Part shown: one piece after another, positions 14,609 through 24,292 of the stretch | Numbering within the stretch: position 1 is the stretch's first letter | Layout: each line of letters starts with the position of its first letter | Assembly: GCF_900086655.1 (NCBI RefSeq) | Contig: NZ_LT575476.1 | Location: 2,225,963-2,289,962 of the forward strand | Origin: Paenibacillus tuaregi | GTDB taxonomy: Bacteria > Bacillota > Bacilli > Paenibacillales > Paenibacillaceae | Direction: 5' to 3' | DNA length: 64,000 nt | Notes under the pieces: generated by a model | The model's input: the letters and a program-made list of their open reading frames with translations, nothing else | Database searches by the model: none | What the model was told of the DNA's origin: nothing | Translations under genes and position numbers: made by a program

Positions 14609-16093
14609 TTGGCATTGGAAAAAGTAGATATTTTCAAGGACATAGCCGAGCGCACGGGAGGTGACATCTATCTTGGAGTTGTGGGTGCGGTCCGGACCGG
14701 CAAATCCACCTTTATTAAAAGGTTCGTAGAAACGGTAGTCCTGCCGAACATCACCAATGAAGCAGACCGTGTGCGGGCGATTGATGAGCTTCCGCAAAGC
14801 GCCGCTGGCAAGACGATCATGACCACAGAGCCCAAGTTCGTTCCGAATAACGCGGTTCAAATTAAAGTGGATGAAGGGCTTGAGGTCAACGTCCGTCTGG
14901 TTGACTGTGTAGGTTACGCCGTGGAAGGAGCGAAAGGCTACGAGGACGAGAACGGTCCCCGGATGATCTCAACACCATGGTTCGAGGAACCGATTCCGTT
15001 CCAGGAAGCGGCGGAGATCGGTACACGCAAGGTGATTCAGGAGCATTCGACCTTGGGTGTGGTGGTCACTACGGATGGCACGATTGCGGACATTCCCCGT
15101 TATTCCTATGTGGAGTCCGAGGAGCGTGTAATTGCCGAGCTTAAGGAAGTTGGAAAGCCGTTTGTCCTGATCATTAATTCCACCCGCCCGCGTAGTGAAG
15201 AAGCGCTGCAGCTGAGAAGTGAACTGGCGGCCAAATACGATATTCCGGTGCTTACATTAAGTGCGGCAACCATGACCGAAGAGGACGTTACGGGCGTGCT
15301 GCGCGAGGTGCTCTACGAGTTCCCAGTGCACGAAGTTAATGTGAATCTTCCTAGCTGGGTTATGGTGCTTAACGAGAACCACTGGCTGCGCAGCAACTAT
15401 GAGAACTCGGTTCGTGATACTGTCAAAGACATCCGCCGTCTGCGCGACGTGGACCGGGTTGTCAACAACTTCTTAGAGTATGACTTCATTGACCGGGCAG
15501 GCCTTAGCGGTCTGAACATGGGCCAGGGCGTTGCCGAAATCGACCTGTTCGCACCGGATGAGCTCTATGATCAGATCCTGACGGATGTGGTCGGGGTGGA
15601 GATCCGGGGCAAGGACCATCTGCTGCAGCTGATGCAGGATTTCACCCATGCTAAGAGGGAATATGACCGCTTTGCCGAGGCGCTGGAAATGGTTAAAACC
15701 ACCGGCTACGGAATTGCGGCACCGTCGCTGGCTGAGATGGCGCTTGATGAGCCTGAGCTCATCCGCCAAGGGTCCAGATTTGGGGTGCGCCTGAAGGCAA
15801 CCGCACCATCCATTCATATGATCCGGGTTGATGTGGAGTCGGAGTTCTCCCCGATTATCGGCACAGAGAAGCAGAGTGAAGAATTGGTACGCTACCTGGT
15901 GCAGGACTTCGAAAGTGATCCGATCAAGATCTGGGAATCCGATATCTTTGGCCGTTCGCTCCATTCCATCGTAAGAGAGGGAATTCAGGGCAAAATCGCT
16001 TTGATGCCGGACAACGCCAGATACAAGCTTCAGGAGACGCTTGGGCGCATTATCAACGAAGGTTCAGGTGGATTGATAGCCATTATTCTATAA
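14609..16093 (+). CDS. spoIVA: Stage IV sporulation protein A
   Basis: A 494-residue ATPase that polymerises on the forespore surface to form the coat basement layer and anchors the cortex. The N-terminal domain has a Walker A motif VRTGKST (about 30-36) and a Walker B-like V-D-C-V-G-Y. The middle and C-terminal domains (from about 240) are the SpoIVA-specific helical and SpoVM-binding parts. Length equals the family norm (492). The TTG start at 14609 follows TTTAGGAGGGG. The neighbours yphF upstream and hup downstream match B. subtilis. Confidence 0.96.
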   Translation: MALEKVDIFKDIAERTGGDIYLGVVGAVRTGKSTFIKRFVETVVLPNITNEADRVRAIDELPQSAAGKTIMTTEPKFVPNNAVQIKVDEGLEVNVRLVDCVGYAVEGAKGYEDENGPRMISTPWFEEPIPFQEAAEIGTRKVIQEHSTLGVVVTTDGTIADIPRYSYVESEERVIAELKEVGKPFVLIINSTRPRSEEALQLRSELAAKYDIPVLTLSAATMTEEDVTGVLREVLYEFPVHEVNVNLPSWVMVLNENHWLRSNYENSVRDTVKDIRRLRDVDRVVNNFLEYDFIDRAGLSGLNMGQGVAEIDLFAPDELYDQILTDVVGVEIRGKDHLLQLMQDFTHAKREYDRFAEALEMVKTTGYGIAAPSLAEMALDEPELIRQGSRFGVRLKATAPSIHMIRVDVESEFSPIIGTEKQSEELVRYLVQDFESDPIKIWESDIFGRSLHSIVREGIQGKIALMPDNARYKLQETLGRIINEGSGGLIAIIL

Positions 16094-16103
16094 TCGTAAC
16101 TAG

Positions 16104-16132
16104 CCCGGCCAAGGGAAACTTGGCCGGGTTTT
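16104..16132 (+). terminator. Terminator after spoIVA
   Basis: CCCGGCCAAG pairs with CTTGGCCGGG, five-base loop, T4. Confidence 0.8.
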
Positions 16133-16303
16133 GTCATGAAAATGACCGTTCAAGCAGTCAAAACCCTTAAATACCTTGAAATTCTGCCCGGGGTGTATTA
16201 CTATAAGTTTGTTCTTGGCGAAGATTTACGTATATTTTCGGTCAAAACGGAAAAACAGTATAGCAGAGATGCAGTTATTCCTTTTCGGGGGAGGTGAAAC
16301 AGG

Positions 16304-16576
16304 ATGAACAAATCTGACTTGATCGCACAAGTTTCTGAATCCACGGAATTGTCCAAGAAGGACGTAACTAAAGCCGTTGACGCTGTATTCGAAGCGATTT
16401 CAGAAGCACTTCAAAATGGTGATAAAGTACAATTGGTGGGCTTCGGTAACTTTGAAGTTCGTGAGCGTTCCGCACGTAAAGGACGCAATCCACAAACCGG
16501 TGAGGAAATCGAAATCCCTGCGAGCAAAATCCCAGCATTCAAACCGGGTAAAGCGCTCAAAGACGGAATTAAATAA
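16304..16576 (+). CDS. hup: DNA-binding protein HU
   Basis: A 90-residue histone-like protein with the M-N-K-S/T-D-L-I start and the DNA-arm signature [10 protein letters not shown] followed by GRNPQTGEE. It packages and bends DNA as a homodimer. The ATG at 16304 follows GGGGGAGGTG. Codon use is strongly biased to one set (GGT, GTA, AAA), typical of very highly expressed genes and unlike its neighbours. In B. subtilis hbs is followed by folE and mtrB; here folE is missing. Confidence 0.97.
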   Translation: MNKSDLIAQVSESTELSKKDVTKAVDAVFEAISEALQNGDKVQLVGFGNFEVRERSARKGRNPQTGEEIEIPASKIPAFKPGKALKDGIK

Positions 16577-16604
16577 AGATTTCTACATATTTCTTCCGTT
16601 ACCC

Positions 16605-16635
16605 AAAGACCGTGAGCATCTGTTCACGGCCTTTT
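16605..16635 (+). terminator. Terminator after hup
   Basis: AAAG-ACCGTGA pairs with TCACGGC-CTTTT, nine-base loop, T-rich tail. It lies just before mtrB. Confidence 0.75.
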
Positions 16636-16677
16636 CTTTTCGTGAAAGGTATTGCTATTTATGTGGGAGGTTATATC

Positions 16678-16911
16678 ATGACCGATGAGCAAAATGTGAA
16701 CAATGGGGATTACTTTGTAGTCAAGGCCAAGGAGCAGGGGGTTCAAGTCATTGGACTTACTCGGGGCAAGGATACCCGCTTTCACCATACGGAGAAGCTG
16801 GATAAAGGGGAAGTTCTGATCGCCCAGTTCACGGACCACACTTCCGCGGTTAAAGTTCGCGGCAAAGCGATTGTGATGACCAAGCATGGTGTCATCGATA
16901 CGGAAGAGTAA
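16678..16911 (+). CDS. mtrB: Tryptophan RNA-binding attenuation protein TRAP
   Basis: A 77-residue protein forming an 11-mer ring that, when loaded with tryptophan, wraps RNA carrying (G/U)AG triplets. The B. subtilis signature is almost intact: [21 protein letters not shown] and HTSAVKVRG. These contain the tryptophan pocket (Thr, Ser) and the RNA-binding Lys-Lys-Arg set. The ATG at 16678 follows GTGGGAGG. Its expected target, a leader with eleven triplets, lies at 30348-30405 ahead of trpE. The first ten residues are variable, as usual. Confidence 0.96.
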   Translation: MTDEQNVNNGDYFVVKAKEQGVQVIGLTRGKDTRFHHTEKLDKGEVLIAQFTDHTSAVKVRGKAIVMTKHGVIDTEE

Positions 16912-16912
16912 C

Positions 16913-16934
16913 GCAGGCCCTGCCTGCTTTTTTT
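16913..16934 (+). terminator. Terminator after mtrB
   Basis: GCAGGC-CCT-GCCTGC with a T-run, starting two bases after the stop codon. Confidence 0.85.
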
Positions 16935-16950
16935 GATACATTGAGCCTTC

Positions 16951-17150
16951 TATATAAAACAAACTTTAAAAATTAACCTCACTCAGCTTCAATCCCGAGT
17001 GATTCTGAAGAAGCGGAGCGTCCGCCTTTGTCTCCGAAATGCCCCTACTTGGATATTTAGTTCAAGCATTTCGGAGACAACAGCGGCCTTAAAGAACACT
17101 CGGCATCGCAGCGCCCTTTAAGGGTAACCTTCATAAGTTCATTTTATATA
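16951..17150 (+). repeat. Dispersed repeat A, copy 1 (200 bp, nested inverted repeats)
   Basis: Near-identical over most of its length to 27336-27533, same orientation. It begins TATATAAAAC and ends GTTCATTTTATATA, so the ends form terminal inverted repeats. Inside are TTGTCTCCGAAATGC / GCATTTCGGAGACAA (15 bp, perfect) and CCGAGTG / CACTCGG. No coding frame. It resembles a MITE or a large foldable intergenic element. Confidence 0.85.
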
Positions 17151-17266
17151 GGCGAAGGAATTGAGGGAATTCGTTCTTGGTTAAGTCCGGAATGTATACA
17201 ATGAGGTATGAGCCCTTATGTACTTGCTGTCCGCATCTACATGAGCCAAGTGAAGGGGAGGATACC

Positions 17267-17824
17267 TTGAGCAGATGGAGCATGCTTGTCACCGTATTAT
17301 CGCTTACGGTTTGTACCGCTTTGATCGTTTCAGCTTTCTCGGCGCCGGGTTACCAGCCTGGTAATCCAAGCAGCCGGAGTGTGTTTGGCCATCAGCAGGT
17401 TGTGGAGCTGCGTCAGGACAACCTAGTGGATGAGCTTGCAGGGCTCCCTCTGTCGGTGCGAATCTCCAAAGCCGATTTGGACGGTGCCATTCTCTCGGTG
17501 GAATTAAAAATTCAGGAAGAAGGATTTTATCCTTCGGTCCTTTATTTAAATATGGCGGAGCTGATCCGGTTTTCTTTTGAAGGGACCAGCAATGTGAACC
17601 AGCTTCTAGTCAGACTCGTGGCCGAAGACAAATGGATCGGCTCCAAGCATCTGCTGCTCGCTTCAGACGTGCGGCGGGGGGAATGGCCTTCCTTTGCGCT
17701 GAACGATCTGGAGAATTTGGGCAATCAGCCTCTTACCGATCAGCTTAAAGAATATTTCCGTTTTACCGTGACCAATTTGTGGAAAACCCGCTTTGAGCCA
17801 GACCTGGAAAGACAAGGGCTCTAA
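17267..17824 (+). CDS. Membrane-anchored protein of unknown function
   Basis: A 185-residue protein from TTG 17267, five bases after GGGGAGG. One N-terminal transmembrane segment (about 5-27) precedes a soluble domain outside the cytoplasm. That domain has an alpha/beta appearance with V-L-Y-L-N-M-A-E-L-I-R in its middle and a W-K-T-R-F-E-P-D end. It lies between mtrB and hepS. No family is recognised. Longer starts exist, but they run over a cysteine-rich stretch without an SD. Confidence 0.7.
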   Translation: MSRWSMLVTVLSLTVCTALIVSAFSAPGYQPGNPSSRSVFGHQQVVELRQDNLVDELAGLPLSVRISKADLDGAILSVELKIQEEGFYPSVLYLNMAELIRFSFEGTSNVNQLLVRLVAEDKWIGSKHLLLASDVRRGEWPSFALNDLENLGNQPLTDQLKEYFRFTVTNLWKTRFEPDLERQGL

Positions 17825-17922
17825 GCATAGACTCTGTGCGTGCTGTAACAACATATGATATAATAGATTGGATTGTGACATGTAAACTAGACATCGTCAG
17901 TAAGAGCGGCCGGAGGAAAAGG

Positions 17923-18780
17923 ATGAAACCATATCGTATACCTGAACTAGCAAAAAAATACGTCGAATACGACATGATAACCACCCACACGGAGCTGCCG
18001 CCTTTTGCGAACGCCCGTGTTCGTTTGCTTTACACCTTTTTGCGTAACCAGGATTCCTTCACGGAAGCCGCCGCTGAGAATATTGCGCTTGCCGTGTATC
18101 TCGTGCAGCTTGGACTAGATACCCACGATTTGATCGATGCCGAGCCGGTGCGCAAGGAGGAGCGGGAAATGCGGTCCCGCCAGCTTAATGTTTTGGCCGG
18201 AGATTTCTTTAGCAGCTCGTTCTATGAGCTGCTCGCCAAAGAAGGACGGATTGATCTGATCTCGGCGTTAAGCTCAGCGGTATGTGAAGTTAACCGGAAG
18301 AAAGTGAATTTGTATACAAAGATGAGGACGAGGCTGACGGCGGATGAGTTTCTTGAGGCCAAGATCGAACTCAACAAGGAGCTGTTCCTGACGTTTAATG
18401 CGCTGCTGGACAAGCCGCTGCGCCATTCGTGGGAACTGCTTCTGCATGAGATCAGCTGCTGTGAGGCCGCAGCCTTCATCTTGGACAAAATGGCTAGTTC
18501 CCAGTCGGGCATTGATGACTACACCTTCCTCTATATTTCGGAGCACGGCACGGCCGAGGAACAAGCCGCACTGGCGAGGCCGGAGGCGGGGGTAGAGCTT
18601 AAGAAGCGCTTGATAGCGAAGTATGGTCTTGTTGAGCGGATCTGGCAGACATTACATCATTCGGTGACCCGGTTCCAGCTTATTCTGCAGGATGTTCAAA
18701 CGGGGACGGTTCATCAGGAGGAAGCCAATCTGATCAGTCCGTTCTTAACGACTTTACAGCAATTGAAACCTGCATTATAG
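17923..18780 (+). CDS. hepS: Heptaprenyl diphosphate synthase component I
   Basis: A 285-residue, all-helical small subunit that pairs with HepT to make the C35 chain of menaquinone-7. The family is poorly conserved; the identity rests on the L-G-L-D-T-H-D-L-I segment, the helical pattern, and position directly before menG and (after an insertion) hepT, as in B. subtilis hepS-menG-hepT. The ATG at 17923 follows CGGAGGAAAAGG. A TATAAT at 17859-17864 may be its -10. Confidence 0.88.
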   Translation: MKPYRIPELAKKYVEYDMITTHTELPPFANARVRLLYTFLRNQDSFTEAAAENIALAVYLVQLGLDTHDLIDAEPVRKEEREMRSRQLNVLAGDFFSSSFYELLAKEGRIDLISALSSAVCEVNRKKVNLYTKMRTRLTADEFLEAKIELNKELFLTFNALLDKPLRHSWELLLHEISCCEAAAFILDKMASSQSGIDDYTFLYISEHGTAEEQAALARPEAGVELKKRLIAKYGLVERIWQTLHHSVTRFQLILQDVQTGTVHQEEANLISPFLTTLQQLKPAL

Positions 18781-18802
18781 GAAGGGAAAGTGAAGATAAT
18801 CC

Positions 18803-19528
18803 ATGGAATCGCAATCTCAGAATGAGAAGGAGAAGTTTGTTCATTCCGTGTTTGAAAGCATTGCTCCCAAATATGACGCAATGAACGATGTTATAAGCTT
18901 TCGCAGGCACAAGGCCTGGCGTAAATTTGCAATGAAGAAAATGGCGATGTCCCCTGGAGACACAGCCTTGGACCTGTGCTGCGGGACATGTGACTGGACA
19001 ATCAGCATGGCTGAAGCAAGCGGCGGGCTGATTAAGGGACTGGACTTCAGCGAGAACATGCTAAAGGTGGGGCAGAGCAAAGTGCAAGCCAAGGGGCTAG
19101 AGGGCCGCATTGAGCTGATCCAGGGGAACGCTATGGAGCTGCCCTTCGAGAGTGGACAGTTCGATTATGCGACGATCGGCTTTGGTCTGCGCAACGTGCC
19201 GGATCTCCGCCAGGTGCTTAAGGAGATGCAGCGTGTAGTCAAGCCGGGCGGTATGGTCGTATGTCTTGAGGTGTCTAGGCCGACTTGGCAGCCGTTCAAA
19301 GGAATTTATAATTTTTACTTTGAGAAAATCCTGCCTTTGCAGGGGAAATTATTCGCTAAGAGCTATGAACAGTACAAATGGCTCCCGGAATCCCTGGCCC
19401 AATTTCCAGGCAGACATGAGCTGGCTGAAATATTCCGTGACACCGGGCTGTCTCAGGTGGAAGCTTATCCTCTGACAGGGGGCGTTGCAGCATTACATAT
19501 CGGAATCAAGGAGAAGCCAGATGTTTAA
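18803..19528 (+). CDS. menG: Demethylmenaquinone methyltransferase
   Basis: A 241-residue SAM-dependent enzyme (UbiE/COQ5 family) adding the last methyl group to menaquinone. Motif I reads [10 protein letters not shown] (about 54-63), then G-L-D-F-S-E-N-M (about 76) and the UbiE signature F-G-L-R-N-V-P-D (about 130-138). Motif I carries Cys-Cys where Gly residues are common. It overlaps the following prenyltransferase gene by eight bases. Confidence 0.94.
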   Translation: MESQSQNEKEKFVHSVFESIAPKYDAMNDVISFRRHKAWRKFAMKKMAMSPGDTALDLCCGTCDWTISMAEASGGLIKGLDFSENMLKVGQSKVQAKGLEGRIELIQGNAMELPFESGQFDYATIGFGLRNVPDLRQVLKEMQRVVKPGGMVVCLEVSRPTWQPFKGIYNFYFEKILPLQGKLFAKSYEQYKWLPESLAQFPGRHELAEIFRDTGLSQVEAYPLTGGVAALHIGIKEKPDV

Positions 19529-20393
19529 GAAAACCGTAATATTTCTAAATATGATTAAATTTGAACACACCGTGTTTGCACTTCCATTCGCATTTATGGG
19601 AGCGCTCCTCGGTTCGGTAGCAGTGAATGGGCATCTGCCTTCATGGGCGCAAATCGGCTGGGTGCTGCTCGCCATGTTCGGTGCACGCAGCGCTGCGATG
19701 GGGCTCAACCGGTTAATTGACCGGGTCAGTGACAAGAAGAACCCCCGCACGGCAGGACGGGCTATCCCGGCAGGACTGCTGCGGATTAGTGAAGTTGTGA
19801 TTTTTGTAATTGTCTCATTCATTCTGTTGTTCTGGGCTGCCTCAGAGCTCAACCCGCTGTCGGTTAAGCTGCTGCCTATCGCAGTATTTATGCTTGTGAT
19901 TTATTCGTACACCAAGCGCTTTACCTGGCTGTGCCATGTGGTTCTTGGCCTTACTATTGCTCTGGCACCTTTAGGGGGCTGGGTTGCGGTTACCGGAGTT
20001 GTGGATGCTTCCGCACTTGTATTCTATTTGACAATTACGTTCTGGGTGGCTGGATTTGATATCATCTACGCCTGCCAGGACATGGAGTTTGACCGCAAGG
20101 AAGGGCTGTTCTCGATACCGGCAAGATTCGGAATCGCCAATTCCCTGAAGATTGCCCGGACTTTTCATATCATAACCGCAATCGGATTTGTAGCTCTGTT
20201 TCAGATGACCCACCTAGGGTGGTGGTATGTGACTGGCATGATTATTGCTTATCTGATTCTGTTCTATGAGCACGCTATTGTCTCCCCGAAAGACCTCAGC
20301 CGTCTGCAAACGGCCTTCTTCCTTATGAACGGGGTGCTGAGCATCGTGGTGTTCTCGTTTACTTTGGTTGATCTGCTGGTGAGTCACCGATGA
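19521..20393 (+). CDS. UbiA-family prenyltransferase, probably for futalosine-route menaquinone
   Basis: A 290-residue polytopic membrane enzyme with about eight helices. The prenyl-diphosphate Mg2+ sites are N-R-L-I-D-R-x-x-D (about 66-74) and D-x-E-x-D in C-Q-D-M-E-F-D-R-K (about 189-197). Next to ubiX and mqnA it most likely prenylates 1,4-dihydroxy-6-naphthoate (the MqnP role) and not 4-hydroxybenzoate or DHNA. The ATG at 19521 follows AAGGAG. It overlaps ubiX by four bases. Confidence 0.88.
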   Translation: MFKKTVIFLNMIKFEHTVFALPFAFMGALLGSVAVNGHLPSWAQIGWVLLAMFGARSAAMGLNRLIDRVSDKKNPRTAGRAIPAGLLRISEVVIFVIVSFILLFWAASELNPLSVKLLPIAVFMLVIYSYTKRFTWLCHVVLGLTIALAPLGGWVAVTGVVDASALVFYLTITFWVAGFDIIYACQDMEFDRKEGLFSIPARFGIANSLKIARTFHIITAIGFVALFQMTHLGWWYVTGMIIAYLILFYEHAIVSPKDLSRLQTAFFLMNGVLSIVVFSFTLVDLLVSHR

Positions 20394-21061
20394 GTACTAT
20401 CGTGGATGCCAAGGCGGTGGAACTGTATGCTTCCCGCGCGTATGTCGTCGGAATTACGGGAGCGAGCGGCTCCATATACGGGGTTAGGCTGATCGAGATT
20501 CTCCTGAAATTTGGAGTGAAGGTGCATATCGTGATTTCGAATGCCGGCTGGAGGGTGATCAAGGAGGAGCTGGGCTGGAATACCACAGACCGTGATGCGG
20601 TGCTGGAAGAGAAGTTTGGCGGCTTGCCCGGCAGCTACCAGTATCATCCGGTCGCGGATATCGGGGCCTCGATTGCGAGTGGTTCTTTCCGGGTGGACGG
20701 CATGATAATTATGCCCTGCTCCATGGGTACACTCTCTTCTATCGCCCACGGGTCCTCCGAGAATCTGATGACCCGCGCGGCCGATGTCATGATGAAGGAG
20801 GGGCGGACCTTGGTCCTCGTTCCAAGGGAGACTCCGCTGCATGCCATTCATCTTGAGAATATGCTGACGCTTGCCAGACTCGGAGTGCGGATGATCCCGG
20901 CGATGCCCGCCTTTTACTTCGGGCCTAAGAGTATGGATGATTTAATTAACTTCCTGGTGGGTAAAGTACTGGACAGCCTTAATATAGATCATCGCTTGTT
21001 TACAAGATGGGGGGATACAAATGAACAACAGGGAGAACAACATCCTCATCGGACAAATTGA
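20390..21061 (+). CDS. ubiX: Flavin prenyltransferase UbiX
   Basis: A 223-residue enzyme transferring dimethylallyl to FMN to make prenylated FMN for UbiD-type decarboxylases. It shows the N-terminal G-I-T-G-A-S-G-S-I-Y (about 22-31), the M-P-C-S-M-G-T-L-S-S loop (about 105-114) and V-P-R-E-T-P-L (about 144-150). In the futalosine route a UbiD-like enzyme decarboxylates the naphthoate ring, so prFMN supply fits this cluster. About 15 polar residues extend past the usual end and overlap mqnA. Confidence 0.93.
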   Translation: MSTIVDAKAVELYASRAYVVGITGASGSIYGVRLIEILLKFGVKVHIVISNAGWRVIKEELGWNTTDRDAVLEEKFGGLPGSYQYHPVADIGASIASGSFRVDGMIIMPCSMGTLSSIAHGSSENLMTRAADVMMKEGRTLVLVPRETPLHAIHLENMLTLARLGVRMIPAMPAFYFGPKSMDDLINFLVGKVLDSLNIDHRLFTRWGDTNEQQGEQHPHRTN

Positions 21062-21884
21062 TTATACGAACGTGTGGCCGGTATTTCATCATTTTAGTCC
21101 GGAGACATTATCCCAAAAAGTAAATATGGTTGCCGAGGTTCCGGCTCTTTTGAACCGGCGGATGCTGGAGGGCACGCTGGACATGTCACCGATATCTTCA
21201 TTTGCCTATGGAGTAGGGTATGAGCGGTTCTTGCTGCTGCCGGGTATGTCCGTCAGTGCAAGAAATGCCGTGAATTCGATCCTGCTGTTCTCGCGTAAGC
21301 CGCTGGAAGAGGTCGTGAACGGAAGGATTGCGCTTACCAATACGTCAGCAACTTCAGTTAATCTGCTTAAGATTATTGTTGAGAAGGCTTATGGAGGGGC
21401 TCCCGAATATTGGGACAGTGCCCCTAACCTTGAGGCCATGATGGAGCATAGTGATGCTGCTCTTCTCATTGGAGACCATGCGATTAGAGCATCTTGGCAG
21501 GATCATGGTTATATTGTTACGGATTTAGGGGAAATATGGAAAAAATGGACCGGTTACGGAATGACCTTTGCCGTATGGACCGTACAGCGGACGTTTGCTG
21601 AGCAGCACGGGGAGTTTTTATCGGAAGTGACCTCCGCTTTCCTGAAGAGCAAACAGCTGAGCCTGCGGGATTTGGAGCCACTGGTTCACAGAGCCCTCAA
21701 GGAAATAGGCGGAACGGCCTCTTACTGGCGGCATTACTTCAGCAATCTGTGTTATGATTTTGGGGACGAACAGCAGGCTGGGCTTGCACTTTATTTTAAG
21801 TATGCTTATGAAATAGGCCTGCTGAAGGCAGAAGTGCCTTTGAATATATGGAGTGAGAATAAGCTGACACGGGTGAAAGAATGA
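21021..21884 (+). CDS. mqnA: Chorismate dehydratase MqnA
   Basis: A 287-residue enzyme with a periplasmic-binding-protein fold that converts chorismate to 3-enolpyruvyl-benzoate, the first step of the futalosine menaquinone pathway. It carries G-Q-I-D-Y-T-N-V-W-P near the start, D-M-S-P-I-S-S-F-A-Y (about 54-63) and L-L-I-G-D-H-A-I (about 150-157). The ATG at 21021 follows GGGGGGATACAA and overlaps ubiX by 41 bases; no later start gives a full fold. Its substrate is made by aroC, 6 kb downstream. Confidence 0.93.
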   Translation: MNNRENNILIGQIDYTNVWPVFHHFSPETLSQKVNMVAEVPALLNRRMLEGTLDMSPISSFAYGVGYERFLLLPGMSVSARNAVNSILLFSRKPLEEVVNGRIALTNTSATSVNLLKIIVEKAYGGAPEYWDSAPNLEAMMEHSDAALLIGDHAIRASWQDHGYIVTDLGEIWKKWTGYGMTFAVWTVQRTFAEQHGEFLSEVTSAFLKSKQLSLRDLEPLVHRALKEIGGTASYWRHYFSNLCYDFGDEQQAGLALYFKYAYEIGLLKAEVPLNIWSENKLTRVKE

Positions 21885-22855
21885 AACTATTGGATATTTT
21901 CGGGACACTAAAGAAAGACATGGATACTGTGGAGCAGCAGTTATACCGTACGATTGACGGGGATCAGGAACTGCTCAAAGAAACTTCACTTCACCTGCTT
22001 CAAGCAGGGGGGAAAAGATTGCGTCCTGTATTTGTGCTGCTTGGAGGCAAATTCGGACACTACAACCTGGAGCAGCTCCAGAATATTGCTGTGCCGCTAG
22101 AGTTGATCCACTCCGCATCGCTCGTGCATGACGATGTCATTGACGATGCGGGCACACGCCGCGGCAAGCCAACGGTCAAATCCAAATGGGACAACAAGAT
22201 CGCCATGTACACAGGCGATTATATTTATGCCAAGGCACTTTCCCTCGTATCCAGACTTGGCAACCCGGAAATTCACCGGATTCTATCCAAAGCATTGGTC
22301 CAAATGTCCATCGGCGAGATGGAGCAAATCCGCGATTTCTTCAACACGGGACAGAGCGTGCGCAATTATCTGCTGCGAATCCGGCGCAAAACGGCATTGC
22401 TGATTGCCGTCAGCTGCCAGCTTGGGGCTGTGGCTGCCGAAGCACCTATCGAAGTAAGCCGGGCACTATACCGGTACGGGTATAATGTGGGGATGGCATT
22501 TCAGATTCGCGATGATCTGCTCGACCTGAAGGGGACCGAGAAGCAGCTCGGCAAGCCGCCAGGCAGTGATATGCGCCAGGGGAACATTACCCTTCCCGTG
22601 TTATATGCGCTGCAAGATGACAAGCTTCGTGAGCCGTTGCTTCGGGAAATTGCAGAAATACATGCCAAGGACGGGTCAGCGGATACCTCCCGCGCAATCC
22701 AGATGATTCTTGGCAGCCAGGGCATTGCCCGGGCCGAGAAGCTCGCCGACCGTTACATCGAGAAGGCGCTTGCCGCGCTTCACAAGCTGACGGAGAACAA
22801 AGCGAAGAAGCATCTGCAGGACATTGCTTTTTTTGTCAATCGAAGAGCATACTAG
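21881..22855 (+). CDS. hepT: Heptaprenyl diphosphate synthase component II
   Basis: A 324-residue trans-prenyltransferase, catalytic subunit with HepS. The two aspartate-rich motifs are D-D-V-I-D-D (about 85-90) and D-D-L-L-D (about 212-216), and G-G-K-R-L-R-P lies near residue 43. It overlaps mqnA by four bases (ATGA). Separation of hepT from hepS-menG by ubiA-ubiX-mqnA differs from B. subtilis and suggests one unit for the whole quinone tail and head group. Confidence 0.95.
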   Translation: MKLLDIFGTLKKDMDTVEQQLYRTIDGDQELLKETSLHLLQAGGKRLRPVFVLLGGKFGHYNLEQLQNIAVPLELIHSASLVHDDVIDDAGTRRGKPTVKSKWDNKIAMYTGDYIYAKALSLVSRLGNPEIHRILSKALVQMSIGEMEQIRDFFNTGQSVRNYLLRIRRKTALLIAVSCQLGAVAAEAPIEVSRALYRYGYNVGMAFQIRDDLLDLKGTEKQLGKPPGSDMRQGNITLPVLYALQDDKLREPLLREIAEIHAKDGSADTSRAIQMILGSQGIARAEKLADRYIEKALAALHKLTENKAKKHLQDIAFFVNRRAY

Positions 22856-22954
22856 GCACTTATCACCCTAACATTATTCTGCTAATATATGGAGTGAGTC
22901 CGCTAGATTGCCAGAAATACGAGAGAAGGCGGCGACAAATCGGGAGGGTTACCA

Positions 22955-23398
22955 ATGGAACGCACTTTTTTGATGGTTAAACCGGACGGGGTGCAGCGAG
23001 GCTTGATCGGCCGGATCATCAGCCGTTTGGAAGACAAAGGATTTAAGCTGGTTGCAGCTAAGCCTGTTCAGGTTACAAAGGAACAAGCACAAAGACATTA
23101 TGCTGAACATGAGGGAAAGCCGTTTTATGACAACCTGGTGAATTTCATTACATCGGCCCCTGTGTTTGCGATGGTTTGGGAAGGGGATGAGATTGTGACA
23201 TTGTCACGTCTTGTCATCGGCAAAACGAACGTTACTGAAGCCCTGCCAGGAACAATCCGTGGAGATTATGCCGCCCATACGCCGTCTAATCTTATTCACG
23301 GCTCGGATTCCGTGGCCAGCGCTGAACGTGAGATCGCCAACTTCTTCGAGCCTCATGAAATTCTGAGCTATAAGAAGAGTACTGACTCGTGGATCTAA
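22955..23398 (+). CDS. ndk: Nucleoside diphosphate kinase
   Basis: A 147-residue enzyme that equalises NTP/NDP pools. The phosphorylated histidine is in N-L-I-H-G-S-D-S (about 112-119), and the start [12 protein letters not shown] is canonical. The ATG at 22955 follows CGGGAGGG. The order hepT-ndk-cheR is that of B. subtilis. The stop codon overlaps the cheR GTG by ten bases. Confidence 0.97.
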   Translation: MERTFLMVKPDGVQRGLIGRIISRLEDKGFKLVAAKPVQVTKEQAQRHYAEHEGKPFYDNLVNFITSAPVFAMVWEGDEIVTLSRLVIGKTNVTEALPGTIRGDYAAHTPSNLIHGSDSVASAEREIANFFEPHEILSYKKSTDSWI

Positions 23399-24219
23399 AT
23401 CGTTCTCCCCTAGGCGCTGACAAGACGGAACAAGAGGGAGCACCAGATCCCGATTACTTAGGTTTTATTCATAGTGTTAAACAGCAGACAGGCATAGACT
23501 TGTCCCAGTACAAGGAAGCCCAGATGAAGCGCAGGCTGACCACGCTCAGAACAAAGAACGGTCACGCCTCATTTGCATCCTTTTTTCAGGCGATGATGGC
23601 GGACAAAAAGCTGTTTTATGAGTTTTTGGACAAGATGACCATCAATGTGTCCGAATTCTGGCGCAACCCGAACCGGTGGGAAGTGCTGAGAGATAAGATT
23701 ATCCCAGAGATTCTAGGGAACAAAAATCGGCTTAAAGTGTGGAGTGCGGCATGCTCTACTGGTGAAGAACCTTATACGATCGCCATGATCTTATCCGACC
23801 TTGGATTGCTGCCAAGCAGCTACCTGCTTGCCTCGGACATTGACGAGGGGGCACTTGCCAAGGCGAACCAAGGGTTATATCTGGAGCGCTCACTCAAGGA
23901 TGTGCCTGCGGAGGTCAGCCAGCGTTATTTTACAGCGGAAGGCAGCGCAATGTACAAAATCGATGAGAAGCTGAAGAAAGCAGTCACCTTTAAGAAGCAG
24001 AATCTGCTTCTTGACCAGTTTGAAGATGATTTCGATCTGATTGTGTGCCGGAACGTGATGATTTACTTCACGGAAGAAGCGAAGAATGCACTCTATATGA
24101 AATTCGCCAATGCGCTCAGACCGGGCGGAATTTTGTTTGTCGGAAGCACGGAGCAGATTTTTTCCCCGAACAGGTATGGACTTGAGGCGGCGGAAACTTT
24201 CTTTTACCGCAAAATGTAA
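23389..24219 (+). CDS. cheR: Chemotaxis protein methyltransferase CheR
   Basis: A 276-residue enzyme that methylates glutamates of chemoreceptors with SAM. The N-terminal helical domain ends with V-S-E-F-W-R-N-P. The SAM site shows [12 protein letters not shown] (about 118-129), and later V-C-R-N-V-M-I-Y-F (about 218-226). It starts at GTG inside the end of ndk. As in B. subtilis it is separated from other chemotaxis genes and linked to the aro region. Confidence 0.94.
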   Translation: MDLNRSPLGADKTEQEGAPDPDYLGFIHSVKQQTGIDLSQYKEAQMKRRLTTLRTKNGHASFASFFQAMMADKKLFYEFLDKMTINVSEFWRNPNRWEVLRDKIIPEILGNKNRLKVWSAACSTGEEPYTIAMILSDLGLLPSSYLLASDIDEGALAKANQGLYLERSLKDVPAEVSQRYFTAEGSAMYKIDEKLKKAVTFKKQNLLLDQFEDDFDLIVCRNVMIYFTEEAKNALYMKFANALRPGGILFVGSTEQIFSPNRYGLEAAETFFYRKM

Positions 24220-24248
24220 AATTCCGCTAGTATAATCATTCCCGCTTA

Positions 24249-24284
24249 CTCCGATACTGGAAATAAGCCAGTCAATTATCGGAG
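24249..24284 (+). promoter_or_regulatory. Hairpin enclosing the ribosome-binding site of the next gene
   Basis: CTCCGATA (24249-24256) pairs with TATCGGAG (24277-24284), with an inner ACTGG/CCAGT stem. The GGAG of the 3' arm is the SD for the ATG at 24293. Confidence 0.55.
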
Positions 24285-24292
24285 GCAAGGTC

